Of a DNA stretch of 64,000 nucleotides, positions 29,281 through 38,767 are shown in pieces (position 1 is the stretch's first letter; every line of letters begins with the position of its first letter). A program made the position numbers and the translations under genes. The DNA comes from Salinimonas chungwhensis DSM 16280 (lineage in GTDB: Bacteria > Pseudomonadota > Gammaproteobacteria > Enterobacterales > Alteromonadaceae). The stretch spans positions 88,236 through 152,235 of the forward strand of contig NZ_KB899376.1 of the NCBI RefSeq assembly GCF_000378185.1. The letters are read 5' to 3'. The notes under the pieces are model-generated. The model was not told where the DNA came from, did no database searches, and saw nothing but the letters and a program-made list of their open reading frames with translations.

Positions 29281-30456
29281 ATGAGCAATGAAGAAGTAGT
29301 AATTGTCGCGGCAAAGCGCACGCCGATGGGAGGGTTCAACGGCAGCCTGGCAGCTGCAACGGCCACTGAGCTCGGTGCACAGGCAATTCGGGCCACCTGC
29401 GAAAATATGGATGTGAGCCAGATTGATGAAGTTGTATTTGGCTGCGTATTACCTGCTGGTCTGGGGCAGTCACCGGCCCGTCAGGCTTCTCTTAAAGCTG
29501 ATTTGCCGCTATCTGCCGGCGTAACTACGATCAACAAGGTATGTGGCTCCGGGCTAAAAGCGGTAATGCTGGCTCATGACCTGATACAGGCAGGCTCTGC
29601 CCAGGTTGTGGTAGCCGGCGGCATGGAGAGTATGAGTAATGCTCCATACATGCTACCTAAGGCGCGTTCCGGTTACCGGATGGGCCATGGTCAGGTTATT
29701 GATCATATGATGCTGGATGGACTGGAAAACGCATACGACGGCAAAGCAATGGGTTGCTTTGCGCAAGATACGGCAGACGAAGAAAAAATAACGCGCGGCC
29801 AGATGGACGAATTTGCATTGAGCTCTCTGTCTAAAGCCAACGAGGCCATCTCGTCTGGTACGTTCGCCGATGAAATTACCCCCGTTACAATTTCAGGCCG
29901 CAAAGGTGAGGTTACTGTGGATACTGATGAAGGCCCGGGTAATGCAAGGCCTGAAAAAATTCCGGATTTGCGTCCTGCATTTAAAAAAGATGGCACAGTG
30001 ACGGCGGCGAATTCAAGTTCAATTTCAGATGGTGCAGCAGCTCTGCTTGTTATGAGTCGCTCAAAAGCCGATGAACTGGGTCTTTCTCCCTTAGCGAAGG
30101 TTGTAGCCCACGCCACTCACTCCATCGAGCCTGAAAACTTCACAGTAGCACCCGTTGGAGCAATGGAAAAGGTTCTGGAGAAGGCGGGGTGGTCAAAACA
30201 GGATGTTGACCTATTTGAGATTAATGAAGCATTTGCCATGGTTACCATGCTGGCGATAAAAAAACTGGGTCTGGATGAAAAGAAGGTCAATATCAAGGGC
30301 GGCGCTTGTGCGCTGGGTCACCCCATTGGGGCATCAGGCGCCAGAATATTGGTCACACTACTTCACGCATTAAAACAAACTAATGGCAAAAAGGGTATTG
30401 CGTCGCTATGTATCGGTGGCGGCGAGGGTGTCGCCATGGCAGTAGAAATGATGTAA
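29281..30456 (+). CDS. Acetyl-CoA C-acetyltransferase (thiolase)
   Basis: 391 residues. A thiolase that cleaves acetoacetyl-CoA to two acetyl-CoA, or the reverse. The nucleophile Cys is in NKVCGSGLKA, the His is probably in GHPIGASGAR with its preceding GGACAL, and NEAFA is conserved. The frame is open from 29167, but the extra residues are not thiolase-like, and ATG 29281 (MSNEEVVIVAAKRTP) follows GAGG at acceptable spacing. It is divergent from liuR, across the tandem palindromes, which fits completion of leucine breakdown after acetoacetate is activated. No acetoacetate-activating enzyme is in the window. Confidence 0.94.
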   Translation: MSNEEVVIVAAKRTPMGGFNGSLAAATATELGAQAIRATCENMDVSQIDEVVFGCVLPAGLGQSPARQASLKADLPLSAGVTTINKVCGSGLKAVMLAHDLIQAGSAQVVVAGGMESMSNAPYMLPKARSGYRMGHGQVIDHMMLDGLENAYDGKAMGCFAQDTADEEKITRGQMDEFALSSLSKANEAISSGTFADEITPVTISGRKGEVTVDTDEGPGNARPEKIPDLRPAFKKDGTVTAANSSSISDGAAALLVMSRSKADELGLSPLAKVVAHATHSIEPENFTVAPVGAMEKVLEKAGWSKQDVDLFEINEAFAMVTMLAIKKLGLDEKKVNIKGGACALGHPIGASGARILVTLLHALKQTNGKKGIASLCIGGGEGVAMAVEMM

Positions 30457-30827
30457 ACAAGAGTTTCCGACTTCCCCCTGGTGGGGCGATCGAGCTAACG
30501 TCATCATTTAAAAGAACTAATAAAAAAAGAACCTGGCTTTTTTGTCAGGTTTTTTTACATCTGCTGTTTTTTATACTGGGGTATAAAATTAAATATATTT
30601 GCGCATCAGTAGCTTGCAATTGTGGAATTTGTCGTGCATGTTCATGTCGTTACTAATCAATTTTCAACCAGATTGGTCAGTGACAGCTGATAACAATAAT
30701 AATTTCAGGAACTCGTGATAACGCGCGAGATTGATGCGGGTAAACCGTACAAAGAACGCGTTTGTGTGCAACCGGATGCACCAGCACCGTTGCATAATTA
30801 TAAAAAAAGTGTCGATGGGAGACGCAA
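30457..30827. other. 371-bp intergenic region between thiolase and subtilase genes
   Basis: Contains the thiolase terminator (30530-30557) and presumably the subtilase promoter, which I could not place confidently. A 82-codon frame extending from inside the thiolase gene into this gap is a shadow ORF. No repeat or RNA gene was recognised. Confidence 0.5.
30530..30557 (+). terminator. Rho-independent terminator of the thiolase gene
   Basis: Stem AACCTG / CAGGTT with a T-rich loop, followed by seven T residues. It lies about 75 bp after the thiolase stop. Confidence 0.75.
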
Positions 30828-33800
30828 ATGACATTTAAGAAACACCTTTTGGGATCTATGATCTCAATGGCAGTTACTGCGGCAATGGTACCAAGTGCAC
30901 TGGCCCAGCAGGTAACGGTTCCAGATGCAAGTAAACTAACTACTACCGGACCGGTAAAAGCTGCGCGCTCGCAAACAGGTTTGTATATTGTGCAACTACG
31001 CGATAAAGCCGGTGTTACCTATGCTGCAGATATTGGCGAATTGGTACCCAGCAACAAGGTGGCTGCAGGAAAGGGGAATCAATATAATGCGAAGAGCCAG
31101 AAGCTTGTAGATTACACTAACAAGCTAAAATCCAGACAACAGGCCATAGCAAACTCTGCCGGTGATGTTGATGTAATTCACAACTATGTTCACACCTTCA
31201 ATGGCTTTTCCGCCAAACTTTCTGACGACCAGGTAGAAGCGCTTCGCAATAATCCGGATGTAGTGGGCGTATGGGAAGACGAACTGCTAAAAGTGGATAC
31301 AGCTAACACGCCGGAATTTTTAGGGTTGACCGAAGGGCAGGGGCAACATGTTTCGGGCATTAAAGGCGAGGACGTAATCGTCGGTATACTGGATACCGGG
31401 ATAACGCCTGAAAATCCAAGTTTCTCAGGTGAGGGCTATAGTGATCCGTCGACGTTAGAAGACTGGTCGGGTGTGTGTGACCCGGGCGAAGACGACACGT
31501 TTTCCTGTAATAATAAGGTTATTGGAGCACAGTATTTCGGTGATGGTTTTGCCGCTGTGTATCCTATCCAAACCGAACTGGGCGAGTTTATCGGCCCCCG
31601 TGATGCAGATGGCCATGGGAGCCATACTGCTGGCACAGCAGCAGGTAACGAAGGTGTTCCTGCTATGAAAAGTGGCGGCGAGCTGGGTGTAATGTCAGGC
31701 ATTGCTCCTCGTGCCCGTATTGCTGCATACAAAGTATGCTGGAATTCAGATTACACCACGCCAGATGGTGAAGACCAGGCAGGTTGTTTCCCATCAGATA
31801 CAATGGCAGCAATTGACCAGGCCACGGCTGATGGCGTTGATGTTATTAACTACTCTATCGGCGGTAGCCGCACAGACCTGACGTATCCACCAACAGCAGC
31901 TATGCTTCGTGCAACTGCAGCTGGTGTATTTGTGTCGGTTTCAGCGGGCAACTCTGGCCCGGCGGCACAAACTATTGGTACGCCGGCACCCTGGGTTACC
32001 ACCGTAGCTGCATCAACATACGAAGGTTTTAGTCAAACCAATGCACTGGAAGTGACCAGCAACGGCTCGGCTGAACAATATCCGTTTGTTGAAGGTTCTA
32101 TCACCAAGCCACTTGCTGAAACCGGACCGGTATCCGGCGAACTGGTGCTGGCTGAGCCTCTCAGAGCATGCTACGACGATGGTGCAACACCTTCTCCGCT
32201 GGCTAATGCTGCTGAAGTTGAAGGTAAAATCGTACTGATTCAGCGCGGTGACTGTGCCTTTACGCAGAAAGTCATCCGCGCCGTGCAGTCCGGCGCCAAA
32301 GCGGCAGTCATTTATACTGTTGAAGGTAACCCGATAACCTCACTGGGCGGCGATTATGTGGGTGAAATTCCTGGTGGCATGATAGGTGCCCAGGATGGTG
32401 ATAATCTTGCTGCCGCATTAAACAGCGGCGAGACGCTTAATGTGGAACTAAATGCGTCAATTTTCGTTCCGCAAAAAGAGGAAGGTAATATCATGGCGGG
32501 CTTCTCGTCACGAGGTCCTAACCTGTCTACCGAAGATGTTATTAAGCCTGATATAACCGCACCTGGTGTGCGCATACTCGCAGCAACAACTGATACCCCA
32601 ATGTTTGGTAATCAAGGTGAGCAAGTGGCTTATCTAAGCGGTACTTCTATGTCGTCTCCACATATTGCGGGTATGGCTGCGCTGTTGATGGATCAACATC
32701 CGGACTGGAGTCCGGGTCAGGTTCGCTCCGCACTTATGACCACGGCTTATCAGGGTGTCACAAAAGAAGATGGCGTTATTCCGGCTGACCCGTTCGATTT
32801 TGGTGCCGGACATGCTGCGCCGGTATCAGCAATGGAGCCTGGACTGACATATGACGTTGGCTTCTTCGATTATATGGCGTTTATGTGTGGCTTGGATGAA
32901 GACAGTTTCGTAACACAAGAGTCTGGTTTTGCATGTTCTGATTTTCAAGCGGCCGGTTTCTCTTTGGATCCATCACAGCTTAACTATCCCTCAATTTCTG
33001 TGGGTACACTTGATTCGGAAAAAACTATTTTCCGAACAGTGACAGATGTTACCGGTTCTGGTGGCACGTACACTGTGTCACTGGAAGGTCTTGAAGGGAT
33101 TGATGCTACAGTAAGTACATATGATGCAAACGGCAACCTGACTGCATCACCAGATTTAGTGGTCACACCAGGTGGCGTAGCTGCTTACGGCATTACGATG
33201 TCGAAAAACGAAGAAGCAGTGATTGATCAGTGGACATTTGGTGCAATAACTCTTGAAAGCGCAACCTCAAGCGTTCGCAGCCCAATTGCGGTCAAGCCTG
33301 CTGTTGATATTAAGATTGATGTGCCTGAGTCACAGGTAATTAACCTGCGTCGTGGACGCGGCAACTTCCCTGTTCAGATGAACTACTCTGGACGTACCAG
33401 CATTGATTATGCAGGTCTGGCCCCGCTGCTGACTACGCCTGATCAGGTAGAGCAGGATCCATCGCAAACCTTTGCGTTCCTGGGAGCAGGTACAACATAC
33501 ACCGCCTGGCTGGTGCCAGAAGGTTCTGAGCTAGCGCGTTTCTCATTGCGCAACGAGCGGGTGGCTGCAGAAGGCGCTGATTTGGACCTGTATGTTTACC
33601 GATGCGTGGAGTTCTCTTGTTCGCAAATTGATGCTTCATTAAATGCAGGCTCAGACGAAGATGTGATCATAAGAAATCCTGAACCAGCGGCCGATGGCGC
33701 TGTAGGCACCTTCTATCTAACGATGGTTCATGGCTGGTTTGTACCAGGTGGCGTTACAGATTACGAGCAAATGGTTTGGGTTGTTAATGGGAAAGAACCT

Positions 33801-33965
33801 AACCTGCGCGTAAGTTCGTCAACCCGTGCGGTAGACAATCGTTTTAACCGCGTAAATATTATGACGCGTGGTCTGGAGCAGGATAGCACCTATATGGGGA
33901 CTGTCAGCTTCTTTGACGATGACGGTATCCTACAGGGCACAACTGCACTGGAAGTGCGTAACTAA
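30828..33965 (+). CDS. Secreted S8 subtilisin-like serine peptidase with PA insert
   Basis: 1045 residues. A signal peptide ends near ALAQQ. An inhibitor-I9-type propeptide follows (VIHNYVHTFNGFSAKLSDDQ). The catalytic triad is Asp189 (GILDTGI), His263 (DGHGSHTAG) and Ser607 (SGTSMSSPH), with a protease-associated (PA) domain between His and Ser (about residues 430-530) as in cucumisin/plant-like subtilases. The C-terminal 340 residues have Fn3-like beta structure. The ribosome site is GGGAGA. A PEP-CTERM protein gene follows 59 bp later. Likely an extracellular protein-degrading enzyme for nutrient use (inference). Confidence 0.95.
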   Translation: MTFKKHLLGSMISMAVTAAMVPSALAQQVTVPDASKLTTTGPVKAARSQTGLYIVQLRDKAGVTYAADIGELVPSNKVAAGKGNQYNAKSQKLVDYTNKLKSRQQAIANSAGDVDVIHNYVHTFNGFSAKLSDDQVEALRNNPDVVGVWEDELLKVDTANTPEFLGLTEGQGQHVSGIKGEDVIVGILDTGITPENPSFSGEGYSDPSTLEDWSGVCDPGEDDTFSCNNKVIGAQYFGDGFAAVYPIQTELGEFIGPRDADGHGSHTAGTAAGNEGVPAMKSGGELGVMSGIAPRARIAAYKVCWNSDYTTPDGEDQAGCFPSDTMAAIDQATADGVDVINYSIGGSRTDLTYPPTAAMLRATAAGVFVSVSAGNSGPAAQTIGTPAPWVTTVAASTYEGFSQTNALEVTSNGSAEQYPFVEGSITKPLAETGPVSGELVLAEPLRACYDDGATPSPLANAAEVEGKIVLIQRGDCAFTQKVIRAVQSGAKAAVIYTVEGNPITSLGGDYVGEIPGGMIGAQDGDNLAAALNSGETLNVELNASIFVPQKEEGNIMAGFSSRGPNLSTEDVIKPDITAPGVRILAATTDTPMFGNQGEQVAYLSGTSMSSPHIAGMAALLMDQHPDWSPGQVRSALMTTAYQGVTKEDGVIPADPFDFGAGHAAPVSAMEPGLTYDVGFFDYMAFMCGLDEDSFVTQESGFACSDFQAAGFSLDPSQLNYPSISVGTLDSEKTIFRTVTDVTGSGGTYTVSLEGLEGIDATVSTYDANGNLTASPDLVVTPGGVAAYGITMSKNEEAVIDQWTFGAITLESATSSVRSPIAVKPAVDIKIDVPESQVINLRRGRGNFPVQMNYSGRTSIDYAGLAPLLTTPDQVEQDPSQTFAFLGAGTTYTAWLVPEGSELARFSLRNERVAAEGADLDLYVYRCVEFSCSQIDASLNAGSDEDVIIRNPEPAADGAVGTFYLTMVHGWFVPGGVTDYEQMVWVVNGKEPNLRVSSSTRAVDNRFNRVNIMTRGLEQDSTYMGTVSFFDDDGILQGTTALEVRN

Positions 33966-33982
33966 AACAACATCAGAATGTC

Positions 33983-34000
33983 GGGGGCCGGATGGCCCCC
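33983..34000 (+). promoter_or_regulatory. Strong intercistronic hairpin, no T-run
   Basis: GGGGGCC, loop GGAT, then GGCCCCC lies between the subtilase stop and the PEP-CTERM start. With no T-run it is more likely an mRNA-stabilising or attenuating element than a terminator. A 3' end processed at this hairpin is possible. Confidence 0.55.
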
Positions 34001-34024
34001 ACTTATAAAAACAGGAATACACTC

Positions 34025-34585
34025 ATGAAAAATTTAAAAACGTTAATTGGCGCAGCGGCGCTATTGGTATCAACGTTGGGGACGTCACTTTCAGCCAACG
34101 CGGCGATGATTACCCAAGAAGGGCGTATCAACGGCGAGTCTATTTTTAATCTTAGTGCAAATCTGGACGAAGATGCGCTGGATAGTGCGATTGAAAATGA
34201 CCCGTTCTTTGATCCCACCGAAGCCGACAACTTCTTCAATCCTGAAATTATCACCTTGACCAGCCTGAAGCTTTTTGGCGAATCGGTGGATTTAGGTAAT
34301 GTATTTCAGTTTGACGTGGTATTTAATGCCCTGGATTTAAGCCGGGGTTTCGATTTACTGACATTGGATTTTTACTCAGAAGCACTGATGACTGGTTTGT
34401 CTTTTGAATTTGACAGAGCATTCTCTGGATCTAATTTAGCGACCTTCTATTTCCCCAATGATCCGGATTCAAACTTCACTGTATTTGGTGACGATGTTGA
34501 ATTTTCTGTAGTTCCAGAACCTTCAGCGTTTGCAGTATTTGCACTGGCAATGGGTCTTATGATGGTTCGCCGTCAACGCAGTTAA
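34025..34585 (+). CDS. PEP-CTERM sorting domain protein
   Basis: 186 residues. The signal peptide runs from MKNLKTLIGAAALLV to about SANAA. The C-terminal tail is the tripartite PEP-CTERM signal: VPEPSAF, then a hydrophobic helix, then the basic end RRQRS. Such proteins are processed by exosortase and delivered to the surface or matrix. The middle is acidic, with no Cys. An in-frame start at 33992 lacks a ribosome site, while ATG 34025 has AGGA 8 bases upstream. No exosortase gene is in the window. Confidence 0.9.
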   Translation: MKNLKTLIGAAALLVSTLGTSLSANAAMITQEGRINGESIFNLSANLDEDALDSAIENDPFFDPTEADNFFNPEIITLTSLKLFGESVDLGNVFQFDVVFNALDLSRGFDLLTLDFYSEALMTGLSFEFDRAFSGSNLATFYFPNDPDSNFTVFGDDVEFSVVPEPSAFAVFALAMGLMMVRRQRS

Positions 34586-34613
34586 TGCTAACTGAGCATT
34601 ATTGAGATGGATA

Positions 34614-34639
34614 AAAGCCCTGATAGCAGGGCTTTTTTT
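34614..34639 (+). terminator. Rho-independent terminator after the PEP-CTERM gene
   Basis: Perfect 9-bp stem AAAGCCCTG / CAGGGCTTT with the loop ATAG and a following T-run. It ends the subtilase/PEP-CTERM transcript. Confidence 0.9.
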
Positions 34640-34764
34640 ATGGGCTGTTTAAACGCGTTGTATAGTGATCAGTCAACCGACCATGCATGCCTTTAGCGTG
34701 GTTGCATATCGTCTATAAAACAGCAATACTGACCTTTTTGTTTACTTTCAAATCAGGGGGTTAC

Positions 34765-36168
34765 ATGAACTTGCTATGGCGAGCTATAGTTTTAGCCCCG
34801 CTCTTAATTATTGCCAGTAACGCCCAGGCAAAATCTTCATTGGCGTACTGTGCGCAGAGCAACTGGCTACCCTATGAAGGTATCCGCGACGGGCGTCATA
34901 TCGGAATGATTGCTGATTATATGTCAATTATCAGTAGCTTAACTGGTATTACATTCAGCGCTGTGGAAGTTGAGAGTTGGCAACAGGGGCTTGATTATCT
35001 CAATAGCGGTCGCTGTGAGATGGCCATGGTATTTGAAATGGCGGCTGTTGATCGCAGTGATATCAGCTTATCACAACCATTTTTGCAAATTTCTTATGTG
35101 TTGGTCACCCCTGTCAGCACCCAGTTATTAAGCGGTTACGATGCTATAGGAGAACGCATTACAGGCATAGTTGAAGGGAATGCACATGGTCAGTACATAG
35201 CTCGTTACTATCCAGCCATTAGCACCGAACCCGTAGCCAGCGAACAGATCGGCCTCACCAAACTGGCAGAAGGGGAACTTGATGTTATGGTAGTTTCCCT
35301 TATGGGGTTTAATAATTATTTGCGTAAGCATAATGATGGTGAGCTCACAATCTCTGGAATAGCGGATCCTATCAGTAATCTAAGGTTCGCACTTAAAAGC
35401 AGTGAACGTAATGCATTACTAAAAAGAATCAACGGTGCTATTAGTACCATTCCTGACCGCAAGCGGGTAAAAATCCTGCAAAAGTGGAATAAATCTGTTA
35501 GTTATACACAAGACGATTTTTGGAAATACGCTGTGCTTACTCTTGCCGGTATGATGGTCGCGGGCGCGTTGCTCTGGCGCCAGCGAGGTCGCAGACAATG
35601 GCAGTCGACCCTCATCAAAAGGCGGCGGGAAATAGATGCTCTGCAGTCAGTTCTTTTAGAAAAAAATCGTACCATTGAATTTTTAAGCAATCATGATTCG
35701 GAATCCGGATTGTATAACCGTAACTACATGATTCAAAAAGCGGAAGAGGAAGTGGCACGATTTCGGCGTTTTCAGTCGCCGGCAACGCTTGTGGTGCTTG
35801 ATGTTCTGGCTTTGCAAAATGAAAGCAGCCAGCCCAAACGCGTAAAAGAATCAACGTTGATGCGACTGCTAGGCCGGGTTTGTCTTACCACCGTCAGAGA
35901 TGTTGATGTAGCAGCTCGCTGGAGTGTGGATCAACTGGTGTTGCTGTGCCCACAAACTAGTCAGGCTGACGGCCATTTACTGGCAAAAAGGTTGGTAGCC
36001 CGTCTTGAAGAGTCTGCAAAAATGCAGGGATTCCGAATAACATTAGCCGCTGGTGTTGCCGGTTTACTGGATAACTGGTCTTTTAATGATTGGTACGAGC
36101 AGGCAAGCAGTATGTTGTATCAGGCCCGCAGACAGGGCGGTGGCATTGCCACCCTGCCGCAGTATTAG
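34765..36168 (+). CDS. Periplasmic-binding domain / degenerate GGDEF membrane protein
   Basis: 467 residues starting at ATG 34765 after AGGGGG; a longer frame from 34687 has no site. A signal peptide (to about NAQA) precedes an SBP_bac_3 domain (CAQSNWLPYEGIRDGRHIGMI), then a membrane helix (YAVLTLAGMMVAGALLW), a coiled-coil linker and a GGDEF-fold domain. The opening LYNRNYM is family-like, but the active-site signature reads WSVDQLVLL in place of GGDEF, so it should not make c-di-GMP. The architecture suggests a solute-sensing membrane receptor whose output domain is now a binding or scaffold module (inference). Confidence 0.85.
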   Translation: MNLLWRAIVLAPLLIIASNAQAKSSLAYCAQSNWLPYEGIRDGRHIGMIADYMSIISSLTGITFSAVEVESWQQGLDYLNSGRCEMAMVFEMAAVDRSDISLSQPFLQISYVLVTPVSTQLLSGYDAIGERITGIVEGNAHGQYIARYYPAISTEPVASEQIGLTKLAEGELDVMVVSLMGFNNYLRKHNDGELTISGIADPISNLRFALKSSERNALLKRINGAISTIPDRKRVKILQKWNKSVSYTQDDFWKYAVLTLAGMMVAGALLWRQRGRRQWQSTLIKRRREIDALQSVLLEKNRTIEFLSNHDSESGLYNRNYMIQKAEEEVARFRRFQSPATLVVLDVLALQNESSQPKRVKESTLMRLLGRVCLTTVRDVDVAARWSVDQLVLLCPQTSQADGHLLAKRLVARLEESAKMQGFRITLAAGVAGLLDNWSFNDWYEQASSMLYQARRQGGGIATLPQY

Positions 36169-36200
36169 TAATATGCTTTGGTAATTTGCCGGCATTATCA

Positions 36201-38096
36201 CTAATCGTTGATAAACCCTTCGTTGGCCTTAATGGTGAGTGGATGATAGCCCGCTTTTGCTTCATTAAACGCCTTTGTGGCGAGTTTCTTGCCCTGAGGT
36301 GTCTTCGCAAGTTCCCGGTACAAAGGTTTTACCAGCTTGTTACGACCGATATTCACCAGGTATTTGTAAAGTCTGTCATAGGCCGGTTTGTACTCATTTT
36401 TTACCGCAATCATTAACCAGCTATGTGCAATCTCATTGTTTTGAGATTGTGTGAGAGAAAATGCGTTATCAAGCTCCTCAAGCTTTTGTGCAGGTAAGCT
36501 GTCAGGCAGATTGTTCAGAAAATATAGCCACTCATGGGTTGTCCATAACGTGGTGTCGATTTCATTAGCGTCACGCTTGTCGGTGAGCCATCGCTGTCTT
36601 ACCTCATCGATGTCTGAAAATGCGTCGGATTGCGGTTCAGGAGCTCCTTCAGGCAAACCCGGCTGAAATATCCACTGTTCAATGCGAGCGCGACTTAACT
36701 TCTCTGGATAGTCTTTCAACAATGTTTTATCAAGATAAGTCAGAAAAACATCGGTAGTAATACTTTCAAATGCAAAATGCTCAAAATAATTCAATAAGAA
36801 CTTATCAAATGCTTCACGACCAATTTTCTGTTCAATTTCTCTTAACATCAGCGCTCCCTTTTCATAGGGGATATCTGAAAACACCTCATCGGCGTTGCGC
36901 CCGCGCAGGTCTATGGCCAGTTTTTGGTCGGCTTCAGGCAGCGCGTCAATATCAGACTGCAGGCTCTGATACCCAAGAACTGCTTCCATATTGTAGCGGT
37001 CTGGTCCATATAACATTTCCATAATGCGGTATGTCAGGTAGGTGGTGAAACCCTCGTTTAACCATAAATCCCGCCAGGTAGCATTAGTGACAGTATTGCC
37101 TGACCAGCTATGAGCAAGTTCATGCGCAATAAGGGAGACCAGACTTTTGTCACCCGCAATTACCGTTGGTGTGATAAATGACAGGCGAGGATTCTCCATG
37201 CCTCCGAAGGGGAAGGAAGGTGGTAGAATAAGCAAATCATAGCGGTCCCAGCGATAGGGGCCGTACTTTTCTTCGGTGAGCTCAAGCATACTCTCAGTAT
37301 CCTCAAACTCAGCTGCAGCGGCTTTAAGTAAGGCCGGTTCAGCGTAAACACCGGTTCGGTCACCCATTGCCTGAAACTGAAGGTCGCCAATGGCCAGTGC
37401 AATAAGATAAGACGGGATCGGCTGCGGCATCGAAAACGAATAGTCGCCGTCGCGCTCTGTATGCGGGTTATTTGACGCGCTCATCACCGCCAGAAGATTT
37501 GCCGGGGTTTTGATATTGGCATCATAGGTAATGCGCACCTGTGGTGAATCCTGGAGCGGAATAAAACTCCGGGCATGTATAGCCTGTGCCTGCGTAAATA
37601 AAAACGGATGTTGCTTGCCGGCAGTTTGCGCCGGTGTCAGCCACTGAACGCCTGAAGCCTCCGGCGACGTGTGATAATTTACGGTGACTTGCTTTGCGTT
37701 TGCTGGCAGTGATATAGACAGCGGTGTGCCGAGATTCGCATCTGATGCGCCCAGTGAATAATCTACTGACTGTCCATTAACCGTTACTGAGTTGATGTTC
37801 AGATCCCGGGTATCAAGAACCAGGGTATCGGCACCCGCCTGTTGACGCACAATATCAAGGGTGGCGCGACCTTTAAGTTGTTTTTGTTCGAAATCGGCGG
37901 TAAGCGCCAAATCCAGATGCGTGACCGTTATTTCATCGGGATTTGAAAAAGAATGGTAGTCATTGCCCGCTTCAATATGTTTGGCCACAGCAGTATCGTT
38001 GTGCTGACTTAAAGCGGTCTCACCCGAGCCGGTAACCGGTTGTGAACAGGAGAACATAACTGGCACAGCCAGACATATCCAGCATAGTTTATTCAT
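36201..38096 (-). CDS. M1 family aminopeptidase, putative lipoprotein
   Basis: 631 residues. An M1 zinc metallopeptidase of the leukotriene-A4-hydrolase/aminopeptidase group. It has FGGMENPRLSF for substrate N-terminus binding and the HELAHSW...LWLNEGF zinc site (His, His and downstream Glu), then an alpha-helical C-terminal domain. The N-terminus MNKLCWICLAVPVMFSCSQP ends in a weak lipobox, so it may be an outer-membrane or periplasmic lipoprotein. The ATG at 38096 has AAGGA just upstream; the in-frame codons before it are not needed. Confidence 0.93.
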   Translation of the reverse strand: MNKLCWICLAVPVMFSCSQPVTGSGETALSQHNDTAVAKHIEAGNDYHSFSNPDEITVTHLDLALTADFEQKQLKGRATLDIVRQQAGADTLVLDTRDLNINSVTVNGQSVDYSLGASDANLGTPLSISLPANAKQVTVNYHTSPEASGVQWLTPAQTAGKQHPFLFTQAQAIHARSFIPLQDSPQVRITYDANIKTPANLLAVMSASNNPHTERDGDYSFSMPQPIPSYLIALAIGDLQFQAMGDRTGVYAEPALLKAAAAEFEDTESMLELTEEKYGPYRWDRYDLLILPPSFPFGGMENPRLSFITPTVIAGDKSLVSLIAHELAHSWSGNTVTNATWRDLWLNEGFTTYLTYRIMEMLYGPDRYNMEAVLGYQSLQSDIDALPEADQKLAIDLRGRNADEVFSDIPYEKGALMLREIEQKIGREAFDKFLLNYFEHFAFESITTDVFLTYLDKTLLKDYPEKLSRARIEQWIFQPGLPEGAPEPQSDAFSDIDEVRQRWLTDKRDANEIDTTLWTTHEWLYFLNNLPDSLPAQKLEELDNAFSLTQSQNNEIAHSWLMIAVKNEYKPAYDRLYKYLVNIGRNKLVKPLYRELAKTPQGKKLATKAFNEAKAGYHPLTIKANEGFIND

Positions 38097-38200
38097 TTTA
38101 TTCCTTACTGGTAGCATCAAGATTTAATCCCAGTGATAGTAAGTAATATAGGTGTGGAAAAGCAACTATACCGTTTAGATGACTGCACATAATAGGGGTT

Positions 38201-38630
38201 TTATGAGTTCGTCAGTATGCCTGCATTGTCGGCATCGCGCAGAATGAATAATGTCAGACGCGCGGCCAGCATGGGCCAGGCGGCAAAAAGTAACAGATTA
38301 TTGAATGCATCCGGTATTGGGTATAACAAAAGAATGTTAATACACCACGTAATATTTGTACCAGTCCGTATATTCAGGTTTAAACAGACCGGCCACAAAC
38401 AGAGGAGTCAGTATAATCTGCAAACGGCCAGGCAGGTAAACGATTGACGCCGGAATGCTTGCTATATCATAAAATGCGTTGAAAATACCGATGCTGTGGG
38501 CCGGGTTTGCGAACTTATCTAACACCCGCACAAACATAACGATAAATATCCCCAGACATAATAACAGGCAAAGGTGCAAACGCTTTGTAAGGGGGAGAAA
38601 GTGATACAGATATTGAGGTTTCCAGGTAAA
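38201..38630 (-). pseudogene. Frameshifted remnant of a small membrane protein
   Basis: Two minus-strand frames join into one plausible hydrophobic protein. The upstream part contains KPQYLYHFLPLTKRL, an IFIVMFVRVLDKF helix and SIVYLPGRLQIILTPLF, ending at WYKYYVVY. The downstream part, in another frame, continues with WCINILLLYPIPDAF and LLLFAAWPMLAARL to the stop at 38201. A one-base shift near 38345-38365 would join them. The upstream frame begins right after a TAA at 38631 with no ATG, so the 5' end also looks lost. The family is not recognised. It could instead be a sequencing error in a live gene. Confidence 0.45.
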
Positions 38631-38718
38631 TTATGCGTTAGTGTGAATACGAACTGGTTTTGTGTCGTATTCTTTCATCTTTAGCCCATATTTTTATGGT
38701 CTTTGAAATAATATACGC

Positions 38719-38730
38719 GACCGTACGGTC
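38719..38730. promoter_or_regulatory. TetR-type palindrome upstream of the TonB receptor operon
   Basis: GACCGTACGGTC is a perfect 12-bp inverted repeat, 38 bp before the receptor's start and just after a TAATAT (38709-38714) that could be a -10 box. A second inverted repeat, CCATA-tttt-TATGG, lies at 38686-38699. The placement suggests repression of the eight-gene operon. No TetR gene is in the window. Confidence 0.5.
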
Positions 38731-38767
38731 TTTAAGTGACAAGAATTAAATGAAAATGGAATAGATC

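Noticed and set aside
30408..30656. 82-codon ORF after the thiolase
   Set aside because: It starts inside the thiolase gene, has no ribosome site and runs over the terminator.
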